From NCBI GenBank assembly GCA_002786595.1, contig PCTC01000068.1, forward strand, positions 270 through 10,508: DNA of 10,239 nucleotides, read 5' to 3'. Of the stretch, positions 4,537 through 10,031 are shown piece by piece. Source of the stretch: Candidatus Roizmanbacteria bacterium CG22_combo_CG10-13_8_21_14_all_34_12 (GTDB lineage Bacteria; Patescibacteriota; Microgenomatia; UBA1406; GWC2-37-13). A model generated the notes under the pieces. That model did no database searches and was not told the DNA's origin. It saw only the letters and a program-made list of their open reading frames with translations. The stretch's first letter is position 1. Each line of letters opens with the position of its first letter. The position numbers and the translations under genes were made by a program.

Positions 4537-5170
4537 TTGTTTTTACGTAAGATTCTACCTCTTTTTCAAGAAAAGATTTTATTTCTTGTTCGGAGTAAGA
4601 TTGAACTAGATAGTCAACATGCACAACATCAATATCCTTAAAATATGTCAACTGCCCAAGAAATAATTTTTCATTAAATTCACCGCCGAATTTTTTATCT
4701 GCCAATTCAACTATTTTTTTAAGCGAATATATTTTTGATTTCATAAAGATGAAAATGTCAACATAATCCCGCCAAGTGTTACGTCGACCTATTGTGTAGG
4801 CTTTACTAGCAACCAGATCGTCTAAATGAAACAGACTGATTGTATCTGTTTTTATCACTGGTCGGATTATCTTAAAAGGGTGACAAACAAAACTAACATC
4901 GATACCTGTTTCCGTAGAAAAACTGATCATTTCAGCAGTTTTTAACTTTACAATAATTTTTGACCCAAAAACCTTGCGTGCTTTCATCATTATGTTTAGG
5001 GGTAATTTCCACTGTTCGCAAAAACAATCAAAATCATATGATACGCGTCGTCCAATCTGGAGCATTATTGCCGTACCGCCAGCCAATACAAATTCTTTTG
5101 CAAAAGCTTTAAGCTGTTGAAAAACCTGTTGCCGTTCTTTGTTTAATCGGTCCGTGAATTGAGGTAACAT
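4529..5170 (-). CDS. AbiEii/AbiGii-type nucleotidyltransferase (toxin-like)
   Basis: 213 residues from the ATG at 5170; GAGG lies 6 nt upstream. A TTG start at 5191 would add seven residues but lacks a binding site. The nucleotidyltransferase signature is present: LAGGTAIMLQIGRRVSYDFD, with GGT at residues 31-33 and the acidic pair D46/D48, and a further acidic strand (TGIDVSFVCHP). DLVASKAYTIGRRNTWRDYV is the family's typical later helix region. AbiEii proteins are the toxin half of AbiE type IV toxin-antitoxin and abortive-infection systems and transfer nucleotides to cellular targets; that activity is inferred here. It overlaps the upstream partner gene by 62 nt. The 3' end is fused onto the galT remnant. 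Confidence 0.8.
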   Translation of the reverse strand: MLPQFTDRLNKERQQVFQQLKAFAKEFVLAGGTAIMLQIGRRVSYDFDCFCEQWKLPLNIMMKARKVFGSKIIVKLKTAEMISFSTETGIDVSFVCHPFKIIRPVIKTDTISLFHLDDLVASKAYTIGRRNTWRDYVDIFIFMKSKIYSLKKIVELADKKFGGEFNEKLFLGQLTYFKDIDVVHVDYLVQSYSEQEIKSFLEKEVESYVKTRI

Positions 5171-5435
5171 AGTCGTCCTCGTCAAGGTCAATGTTTTTTA
5201 AATTTAAAATATAGTTTTTGACAAAATAAAATACGTTATTTGGATAGTTTTTGTAAGCTTTTAAAAAAACTCCTGTGACTTCTTTTTTGGAATAATGTCG
5301 AAATAACCACCTTAAATCGTCAAAGCTTCCGTATATAAGTATCTGATGAATAATATAGTAACGATCCTTTACCAAATCAAGATTGTCTGTGTTAGCAGAC
5401 CACAAAACTCCTTGTAGTTTTTTCGGTATTTTCAT
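5109..5435 (-). CDS. Small DUF6922-like partner of the nucleotidyltransferase (probable antitoxin)
   Basis: 108 residues. The start KIPKKLQGVLWSANTDNLDL and the following YYIIHQILIYGSFDDLRWLF with HYSKKEV resemble a small helical family (DUF6922, from memory) often encoded directly before AbiEii-like genes in Patescibacteria; there is no winged-helix AbiEi antitoxin here. The order (small gene first, overlapping nucleotidyltransferase) suggests it is the antitoxin or specificity partner. The C-terminal 20 residues (about VTSIHGPIKQRTATGFSTA) run on into the nucleotidyltransferase gene in another frame and look like translated overlap, so the ancestral stop was probably near 5170. The extended -10 box TGG-TATAAT ends 6 nt before the ATG, so the message should be leaderless. 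Confidence 0.7.
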   Translation of the reverse strand: MKIPKKLQGVLWSANTDNLDLVKDRYYIIHQILIYGSFDDLRWLFRHYSKKEVTGVFLKAYKNYPNNVFYFVKNYILNLKNIDLDEDDYVTSIHGPIKQRTATGFSTA

Positions 5436-5441
5436 GACTAT

Positions 5442-5450
5442 ATTATACCA
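5442..5450 (-). promoter_or_regulatory. Extended -10 promoter lying across the galT stop codon
   Basis: The minus strand reads TTGGTATAATATAGTCATG: TGG-TATAAT occupies 5442-5450 and leaves 6 nt to the ATG at 5435. The same bases are the last codons and stop of galT (TTG GTA TAA). The module therefore has its own start signal although galT transcription also enters it. No good -35 box is seen. Confidence 0.55.
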
Positions 5451-6270
5451 ATTTTTTTAACTCCTCGCTTGCCTTTTTTGCTTCAACGGAGTTGACCATA
5501 ATTCCAGTTGATAGCTCAAACCCCGCTCTTTCCATAAAGCGAGGGATAATTCTTAAAAACCAATCACCATAAGGTTGGATATAAAAATTGTACCCGAACG
5601 GTTTTTTTGAATAATACAAATTTCCGTCGTGAATTTTTTTTAGTTTTAAAATTGTTGATTGTAAAATTTTTGAAAAATTAGAAATTTGAGTTTGATTGAA
5701 AATTGAAAATTGAAAATTGAAAATTGGTTTGATCCAAGTCTCATAAGACCATTCAGAATAATCAGGACAGTAACTGATAAACTCCCCTACTTGTTCAACT
5801 ACATTGACCTGTGGTTGAATAGGTAAAGTAACTGTTGGAATGTCATTTGGAACTACGGTAATCTGTGAATGTGGATGCGCTAGTGAAGCCCCACTGATCA
5901 GTGCATAGTTATGAAAAATAAAAACCTTGCCTTTTGACTTCAATAAATTAAAACGACTGATATAGGTTTTGATAATATTTTCTACCTGAACGAGTGGAAA
6001 ATCTTCAAGATTTTTTTCATGATCTGGTGAATGAACGACAACTTCATGAAGTTCGGTAATTGGAAATAAATTTGCAAAAACACGGACTGACCATTCGGGT
6101 TTATTTGCCTCACCCTTTCCTAATCGGTAAACTTCGGGTGGAGTATCTCCCTCAGAGCCAGCGCAAAAAGGACACCGAAACGGCTTGCCGTCCATACCTG
6201 TACGTGTTGTCCGAACGGGATTTGAAACCATCCAGTGAGTTTTGGAAAAATCGGGAATGTAATTTGGCAT
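5443..6270 (-). CDS. galT: Galactose-1-phosphate uridylyltransferase (GalT family, HIT superfamily)
   Basis: 275 residues. The family transfers a nucleotide between UDP-glucose and a hexose-1-phosphate through a histidine-nucleotide intermediate, feeding sugars into glycan synthesis in the cytoplasm. Visible marks are the zinc pair CPFC (residues 33-36), VRVFANLFP at 62-70, HEVVVHSPDH at 75-84, and the active site SGASLAHPHSQ (126-136), with H134 as nucleophile. A C-terminal FMERAGFELSTGIMV completes the domain. It is shorter than E. coli GalT (348), as is usual for small-genome versions; an ADP- or other sugar specificity is possible. Residues about 183-200 (FNFQFSIFNQTQISNF) are encoded by 7-nt tandem repeats. 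The ATG at 6270 has no clear ribosome binding site. The three glycosyltransferases at 7642 onward could use its products. Confidence 0.9.
   Translation of the reverse strand: MPNYIPDFSKTHWMVSNPVRTTRTGMDGKPFRCPFCAGSEGDTPPEVYRLGKGEANKPEWSVRVFANLFPITELHEVVVHSPDHEKNLEDFPLVQVENIIKTYISRFNLLKSKGKVFIFHNYALISGASLAHPHSQITVVPNDIPTVTLPIQPQVNVVEQVGEFISYCPDYSEWSYETWIKPIFNFQFSIFNQTQISNFSKILQSTILKLKKIHDGNLYYSKKPFGYNFYIQPYGDWFLRIIPRFMERAGFELSTGIMVNSVEAKKASEELKKLV
5695..5726. repeat. Heptamer tandem repeat ATTGAAA inside galT
   Basis: Four exact copies of ATTGAAA plus a partial copy. The preceding 5671-5694 looks like degenerate units in the same 7-nt phase. Because 7 is not a multiple of 3, each unit is read in a shifting frame, giving FNFQFSIFN in the protein. 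Confidence 0.85.
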
Positions 6271-6280
6271 ATCTTAAAAT

Positions 6281-6308
6281 TTCTAATTTTTAATTCCTAA
6301 TTTCTAAT
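6281..6308. repeat. Heptamer tandem repeat upstream of galT
   Basis: TTCTAAT, TTTTAAT, TCCTAAT, TTCTAAT: four 7-nt units on the plus strand in the galT-pth intergenic region, 11 nt before the galT start. The same unit length as in galT and pth suggests a shared origin. Confidence 0.75.
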
Positions 6309-6321
6309 CGTTTTTTTGAAT

Positions 6322-6383
6322 TGTCATTCCCTCGTAGGCGGGAATCCAGAAACCATAGATCCTCGTCTTCACGGGGATGACAA
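6322..6383. repeat. Paired REP-like repeat units 3 and 4, head to head
   Basis: Unit 3 (6322-6349) is TGTCATTCCC...GGGAATCCAG, in reverse orientation to unit 1. Unit 4 (6358-6383) is GATCCTCGTC...GGGGATGACAA, in the same orientation as unit 1. Together they form a compound element with outer inverted ends TTGTCAT and ATGACAA. It lies between the divergent genes galT and pth. Confidence 0.7.
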
Positions 6384-6416
6384 GTCACTTTTAATTTTAA
6401 TATATCAAAAATACAT

Positions 6417-6422
6417 TATAAT
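6417..6422 (+). promoter_or_regulatory. -10 box for pth, near-leaderless
   Basis: A perfect TATAAT whose last base is 6 nt before the pth ATG (6429). The -35 region (TTTTAA at 6395-6400) is weak. There is no Shine-Dalgarno sequence. Confidence 0.5.
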
Positions 6423-6428
6423 TTCTGT

Positions 6429-6938
6429 ATGATCTTAATCATCGGCCTTGGAAACCCTGGTCCTAGATATCAAAACAACCGCCATAACGTTGGGCATTTG
6501 TTTGTGGATTATTCAGTTAAAGAGTTAACGGGTTTACGGGTTTACGGGTTAAGGATAATGAAAACCGATTGTTATATGAATGAGTCAGGAAAATTTGTCA
6601 AAAAATTAACTAGTCACTATTCACTAACCACTAGTCACTTGATTATTATTCATGACGATCTTGACATTCCCTTGGGCAAATTCCATATCCAGTTTGCCTC
6701 TGGCCCTCTTCTTCATAACGGCCTTGAGTCAATTGAACAACATCTAAAAACCAAGGACTTTTGGCGGATAAGAATCGGGGTTGATAATAGGTTGCCTGAT
6801 AAAAAGATTCCAGGCGAAACTTATGCTATGCAAAACTTTTTACCCGAAGAAAAAAAACTGTTGGAAACGGAAATTTTTCCTAAAATCTTCGAACAGTTTA
6901 AACTACATTTGAAGAATGAGTTTAAAGTTGTAGTTTAG
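6429..6938 (+). CDS. pth: Peptidyl-tRNA hydrolase, shortened
   Basis: 169 residues. Pth cleaves the ester bond of peptidyl-tRNAs dropped by ribosomes and frees the tRNA. Catalytic and binding residues are in place: N9 in GLGNPG, H19 in RHNVG, N51 in YMNESG, D76 in HDDLD, N97 in HNGLES. They match E. coli N10, H20, N68, D93 and N114. Spacing from N51 onward equals E. coli, but the stretch between H19 and N51 is 16 residues shorter, just where an 8-nt tandem repeat sits (6528-6550). The usual glycine-rich GGHNG is PLLHNG here. A second tandem repeat (6611-6638) encodes TSHYSLTTSH before the catalytic HDD. Probably active but unusual. The ATG is supported by TATAAT 6 nt upstream. Convergent with vapC. 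Confidence 0.88.
   Translation: MILIIGLGNPGPRYQNNRHNVGHLFVDYSVKELTGLRVYGLRIMKTDCYMNESGKFVKKLTSHYSLTTSHLIIIHDDLDIPLGKFHIQFASGPLLHNGLESIEQHLKTKDFWRIRIGVDNRLPDKKIPGETYAMQNFLPEEKKLLETEIFPKIFEQFKLHLKNEFKVVV
6528..6550. repeat. Octamer tandem repeat ACGGGTTT inside pth
   Basis: Two full copies of ACGGGTTT and a third copy of seven bases. It encodes part of TGLRVYGLR, where the protein lacks about 16 residues relative to E. coli Pth. Confidence 0.8.
6611..6638. repeat. Heptamer tandem repeat TANNCAC inside pth
   Basis: TAGTCAC, TATTCAC, TAACCAC, TAGTCAC: four 7-nt units. They encode SHYSLTTSH just before the HDDLD motif. Confidence 0.85.
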
Positions 6939-6959
6939 TTTGCTCTTAGGGAATCCGGA

Positions 6960-7331
6960 TTAAATATTCCTTTTAAAATACTGATTAATCAACTTATCAT
7001 CAGTCAATAAAGTCAGATCTTCTACTTTCGATTGGGTGATAAGAAGCCTGTCAAACGGATCTTTATGGTAGTCCTTTAATTTATTTAGCTCTAAAACGTG
7101 ATCAATCCTAATATCTAAAATGTGAAAACCGTACCTTTCAATTATTTTTTCTATCGAAGTTTTTAATCTTATTTTTTTGAGCTTTGTTTTGATAATTACT
7201 TCCCAGACGCTGACAACACTGATAAAAATCATGTTTACTGGATCGGCAATAATTTCTTTATATTTAGGCTTTAATTTTTTATTATTTTCCGCCCACCAGA
7301 TCAATATGTGAGTGTCCAGTAAATATTTCAT
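6960..7331 (-). CDS. VapC-family PIN-domain toxin ribonuclease
   Basis: 123 residues, a full-length PIN domain. VapC-type toxins cut tRNA or rRNA with Mg2+ held by acidic residues. Visible here are D6 in LLDTHILIWW, E44 in SVWEV, the HKDPFDRLL motif with D91 and D94, and TDD at 110-112. The ATG overlaps the antitoxin stop as ATGA (7328-7331), so the toxin is translated by coupling; no Shine-Dalgarno sequence is present. No frame damage is seen, so the toxin is probably functional. The subtype (DPFDRLL PIN proteins paired with Phd-type antitoxins) is common in bacteria. It ends 21 nt from the convergent pth gene. Confidence 0.9.
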   Translation of the reverse strand: MKYLLDTHILIWWAENNKKLKPKYKEIIADPVNMIFISVVSVWEVIIKTKLKKIRLKTSIEKIIERYGFHILDIRIDHVLELNKLKDYHKDPFDRLLITQSKVEDLTLLTDDKLINQYFKRNI

Positions 7332-7561
7332 TTTATTGAAAACATTTTTTCAATCTCTGTACTCTCATCGGTAAAATCATCAGACATCCAAGTCTGCCCT
7401 TTAAAAAGACCAGGAATTCTTTGAACTTTTTCAGGAATATATCTGATAAGTTTGACGATTGGTTTTCCCGCCTTGGCAATTATTACCTGCTTACCTGCAA
7501 GAGCCTGCGCAATTAAGCTCGATAAATTTGATTTGGCATCATGGATATTTGAAATTAACAT
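7328..7561 (-). CDS. Phd/YefM-family antitoxin of the VapC-type toxin
   Basis: 77 residues. The N-terminal Phd/YefM fold is clear: SNIHDAKSNLSSLIAQALAG followed by VIIAKAGKPIVKLI, the DNA-binding and dimer part. The C-terminal tail (RIPGLFKGQTWMSDDFTDES) is the usual toxin-binding segment (PGLFKG, DDF). It neutralises the PIN toxin and, with it, represses the shared promoter. A 19-bp palindrome (7569-7587) covering the -10 region is the likely operator. The -10 box ends 5 nt before the ATG, so the leader is absent or nearly so. The toxin start overlaps its stop by four bases. Confidence 0.9.
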   Translation of the reverse strand: MLISNIHDAKSNLSSLIAQALAGKQVIIAKAGKPIVKLIRYIPEKVQRIPGLFKGQTWMSDDFTDESTEIEKMFSIK

Positions 7562-7566
7562 ACCTT

Positions 7567-7595
7567 ATGTTAGCTAACCTAGCTAACTTTGTCAA
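7567..7595 (-). promoter_or_regulatory. Promoter of the Phd/VapC-type pair
   Basis: TTGACA (7590-7595, perfect), a 17-nt spacer and TAACAT (7567-7572, four of six consensus), with 5 nt to the ATG at 7561. Confidence 0.6.
7569..7587. promoter_or_regulatory. Palindromic operator of the Phd/VapC-type pair
   Basis: GTTAGCTA (7569-7576), three bases, TAGCTAAC (7580-7587): a perfect 8-bp inverted repeat spanning most of the spacer and part of the -10 box. Its place fits autorepression by the antitoxin-toxin complex. Confidence 0.65.
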
Positions 7596-7622
7596 GTGGA
7601 TTTTTTTTTCAAAAATAAATGT

Positions 7623-7628
7623 TATAAT
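7623..7628 (+). promoter_or_regulatory. -10 box for the first glycosyltransferase
   Basis: TATAAT, 13 nt before the ATG at 7642. It diverges from the Phd/VapC promoter about 30 bp away. No good -35 box is seen within the T-rich run before it. Confidence 0.4.
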
Positions 7629-7641
7629 AATCGTCATAAAT

Positions 7642-8880
7642 ATGAAAGTACTTTATCTTTATATGTTTCCTCTTTGGGGCAATGGGTCGGGTAATTGGCT
7701 CCGCCGTCTTACTGCTAATTTAAAAAGTAAATATGGCGATAATTATCAAGCAGCCATCGTTGCTCCTGATTCTCGTTTTTTAAAACATAAACAAGCAAGA
7801 TTATTTCGTCTTCATCCTCCCATAGCTGGCGTTTTCGTCGGTAATCCAGAGTTGCCTGAAGCAAAAAAATATTCAAAATTTACCGCTCAAGAAATGATAG
7901 AAACCTACAATTATTACTTACTTCGAAGCGCCAAGACAATTGAAAAATTCAAACCAGATATAATTCACTGTTTTCATACTGCCTTCCTACCACCCATTGC
8001 CCGTCAGCTTTCCAATCTTTACAGAATTCCATACTTAATTATGACTCATGGCAGTGACCTTTATTATTTTAAAGAAGATGGTCGCTGGAAATCCCAAGTT
8101 CGAGATGCTTCCACAAGAGCCAAGTATATAACTGCAAACAGCAATTTTACCCGCGAGTGGTATTTAGATATGTTCGGTCATGATCTTTCAAAAAAAACAA
8201 AAACAATTCCGGCAGGAATCAGTAATAATGTTGATTTTAATAAAGATGTTTCTTGGATAGATAAAAAACTAAAATTTCAATATGAAAAGATGGTCCTTTT
8301 CACCGGAAGATTAACTCAACATAAAGGTGTTGAATATCTAATCAAGGCGGCCCGGCAAATTAAAGCTGAAGTCGTCATCGCCGGCGATGGGCCGGAGCGA
8401 AAATATCTGGAAAGTTTAATTTTGAAATATAAATTAACTAACGTTCATATGGTTGGCTACTTTTCTTCTAAGCTTGACACTATCAACGACTATTATTTAC
8501 GCGCCGATGTCTACGTCGCACCCAGCGTCTGGGACGAACCGTTAGGTCTTGTTATTCTTGAAGCAATGGTCAATAAAACTCCGGTCGTCGTCAGTCGCAA
8601 AGGTGGAGTGACGACTTTGGTTAAAGATGGCTACAACGGATTTTTAGTAAGATCAAGATCACCTAAGTTGATCGTTGAAAAAGTAAATTTACTCCTTAAA
8701 GATGAAAAGCTCGCAGAACGAATGGGAGAACGCGCTTACAAAACCGTTACAGAAAAATTCAGTTGGGACAAAATCACAACAAAATTTTACAATCTTTATG
8801 ATAAATGTCTGCAAAAACCGACTATTACTAAGAATGGTGTTCTAAAAAAAATTGAGAATATAGTTGCTAAGAAACAATAA
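7642..8880 (+). CDS. GT4-family glycosyltransferase (GT-B fold)
   Basis: 412 residues. The frame stays open upstream to 7459, but that part is antisense to the antitoxin gene and its promoter; MKVLYLYMFPLWGNGSGNWL at 7642 is a normal GT4 start with the glycine-rich acceptor loop. Other marks are MTHGSDL (134-140), the donor-binding TGRLTQHKG (221-229), AGDGPER (247-253), and the EX7E motif EPLGLVILE (E299 and E307), which binds the nucleotide sugar and retains the anomeric configuration. It has no membrane span and acts at the cytoplasmic face. It leads a run of three such genes, so it probably adds a sugar to a lipid-linked or surface glycan. Donor and acceptor cannot be read from the sequence. 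Confidence 0.88.
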   Translation: MKVLYLYMFPLWGNGSGNWLRRLTANLKSKYGDNYQAAIVAPDSRFLKHKQARLFRLHPPIAGVFVGNPELPEAKKYSKFTAQEMIETYNYYLLRSAKTIEKFKPDIIHCFHTAFLPPIARQLSNLYRIPYLIMTHGSDLYYFKEDGRWKSQVRDASTRAKYITANSNFTREWYLDMFGHDLSKKTKTIPAGISNNVDFNKDVSWIDKKLKFQYEKMVLFTGRLTQHKGVEYLIKAARQIKAEVVIAGDGPERKYLESLILKYKLTNVHMVGYFSSKLDTINDYYLRADVYVAPSVWDEPLGLVILEAMVNKTPVVVSRKGGVTTLVKDGYNGFLVRSRSPKLIVEKVNLLLKDEKLAERMGERAYKTVTEKFSWDKITTKFYNLYDKCLQKPTITKNGVLKKIENIVAKKQ

Positions 8881-8892
8881 CTTAGTTATGAT
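8864..8892 (+). promoter_or_regulatory. Possible internal promoter before the second glycosyltransferase
   Basis: TTGCTA (8864-8869), a 17-nt spacer and TATGAT (8887-8892), with 6 nt to the ATG at 8899. The -35 lies in the end of the upstream gene. It fits the near-leaderless pattern of this window. Confidence 0.4.
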
Positions 8893-8898
8893 TAAGAT

Positions 8899-10002
8899 AT
8901 GATGAAAATTCTTATTGTTTCTCTGCTTAAAAGAAAGGTTACTCCGGAAATACCAGCTGCAAGACCTCGGGTAATTTATGAAATTGCCAACGGATTGGTC
9001 AAAAAAGGCCATCAAGTAAGTCTCCTTGGTACCGCTGATAGCAATATTCCCGGCGTAAAAATAATTCCCGTAATTGAAAAAGGTTTTGTCGAAACGCTTG
9101 GTTTTGAAAATCCTTTTTACGCGGAAACCGCCTATTTAGTTAAACTTGCAAAAAAAATCGAAGAAATTGGAAATAATTTTGATATTATCCATAACCATAC
9201 TTATCCGGAATTTATTAATCTGTTAATCGCCAAAAATATTAAAACTCCGATTGTCTCAACTATCCACGCTCAAGCTTTTCCGGAATATGATGAAGTTTTA
9301 AGTCTATTTCCTGAGTGTTACCATATTTCAATTTCTGAAGCCCATAAAAAACTTTTCAAAAAAGCTAAAATTTTTAGAGTCGTTTATAACGGTGTAGACA
9401 CAAATACTTATTCGTATCAGGAAAAGAAAGACGATTATCTACTTTGGCTTGGTCGACTTTCAAAAGCAAAAAGTCCAGACGGATCTTTTATGGATCCAAA
9501 GGGGATTAAATGGGCAATCAAACTGTCTGAAGAAACAAATTCTAGATTATTAATGTCAGGAAATATTGAGGATATGAAATTTTTCGATCAAGATGTAAAA
9601 CCGCACCTATCAAATAAGATTCAATGGGTCGGTCCCTTGTCTTCCGAATTAGTTTTAACAAAACCGGAAGTCGCCAAACTGATGCAAAATGCCAAGGCTT
9701 ACCTTATGCCGATTAACTGGTATGAGCCGTTTGGACTGGTTATGGCCGAAGCGATGAGCTGTGGAACACCGGTAATAGGATTTGATCGAGGAGCTGTAAA
9801 AGAGTTAATAGTAGACGGAAAAACCGGGTTTGTTGTCTCACCCGAATCCGGAATTGAAGGATTAAAAACTGCGTTGTCAAAAATTGATCAAATTAAACCT
9901 CAAGACTGCAGAGACCATACAGTCAAGTATTTTTCAACGGAAACTATGGTCAATAATTACGAAAAAACCTATTTAAAAATTCTTAAACAAAGACAGTCTT
10001 AA
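8899..10002 (+). CDS. GT4-family glycosyltransferase (GT-B fold)
   Basis: 367 residues, starting at the first of two adjacent ATG codons because the -10-like box sits 6 nt before it. The N-terminal acceptor domain begins MMKILIVSLLKRKVTPEIPA and contains DIIHNHTYPE (95-104). The donor domain shows VVYNGVD (161-167), LWLGRLS (182-188), WVGPLS (243-248) and the EX7E motif EPFGLVMAE (E276 and E284). An insertion (about 190-200, KSPDGSFMDP) separates GRLS from the KG that normally follows closely. It starts 18 nt after the previous glycosyltransferase and is probably part of the same glycan pathway, with a possible promoter of its own. The product is cytoplasmic; sugar specificity is unknown. Confidence 0.88.
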   Translation: MMKILIVSLLKRKVTPEIPAARPRVIYEIANGLVKKGHQVSLLGTADSNIPGVKIIPVIEKGFVETLGFENPFYAETAYLVKLAKKIEEIGNNFDIIHNHTYPEFINLLIAKNIKTPIVSTIHAQAFPEYDEVLSLFPECYHISISEAHKKLFKKAKIFRVVYNGVDTNTYSYQEKKDDYLLWLGRLSKAKSPDGSFMDPKGIKWAIKLSEETNSRLLMSGNIEDMKFFDQDVKPHLSNKIQWVGPLSSELVLTKPEVAKLMQNAKAYLMPINWYEPFGLVMAEAMSCGTPVIGFDRGAVKELIVDGKTGFVVSPESGIEGLKTALSKIDQIKPQDCRDHTVKYFSTETMVNNYEKTYLKILKQRQS

Positions 10003-10016
10003 ATAAGACTGTCTTT
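9989..10016 (+). terminator. Perfect 12-bp hairpin over the stop codon of the second glycosyltransferase
   Basis: AAAGACAGTCTT (9989-10000), loop AAAT, and the exact complement AAGACTGTCTTT (10005-10016). The TAA stop (10000-10002) lies at the loop. No U-tract beyond the stem itself follows, so it could be a weak terminator, an mRNA 3'-end protector or a regulator of the next gene 16 nt away. Confidence 0.45.
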
Positions 10017-10031
10017 ATAAAGAGTGTCCTT

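Noticed and set aside
5171..5191. TTG start seven codons upstream for the nucleotidyltransferase.
   Set aside because: No ribosome binding site there; the ATG at 5170 has GAGG at a suitable distance.
5695..5726. CRISPR-like array.
   Set aside because: Units are 7 nt with no spacers; it is a simple tandem repeat.
6060..6293. 77-codon plus-strand reading frame.
   Set aside because: It is antisense to the conserved N-terminal half of galT.
7459..7641. N-terminal extension of the first glycosyltransferase by 61 codons.
   Set aside because: It is antisense to the Phd-like antitoxin and its promoter; the GT4 N-terminus begins at 7642.
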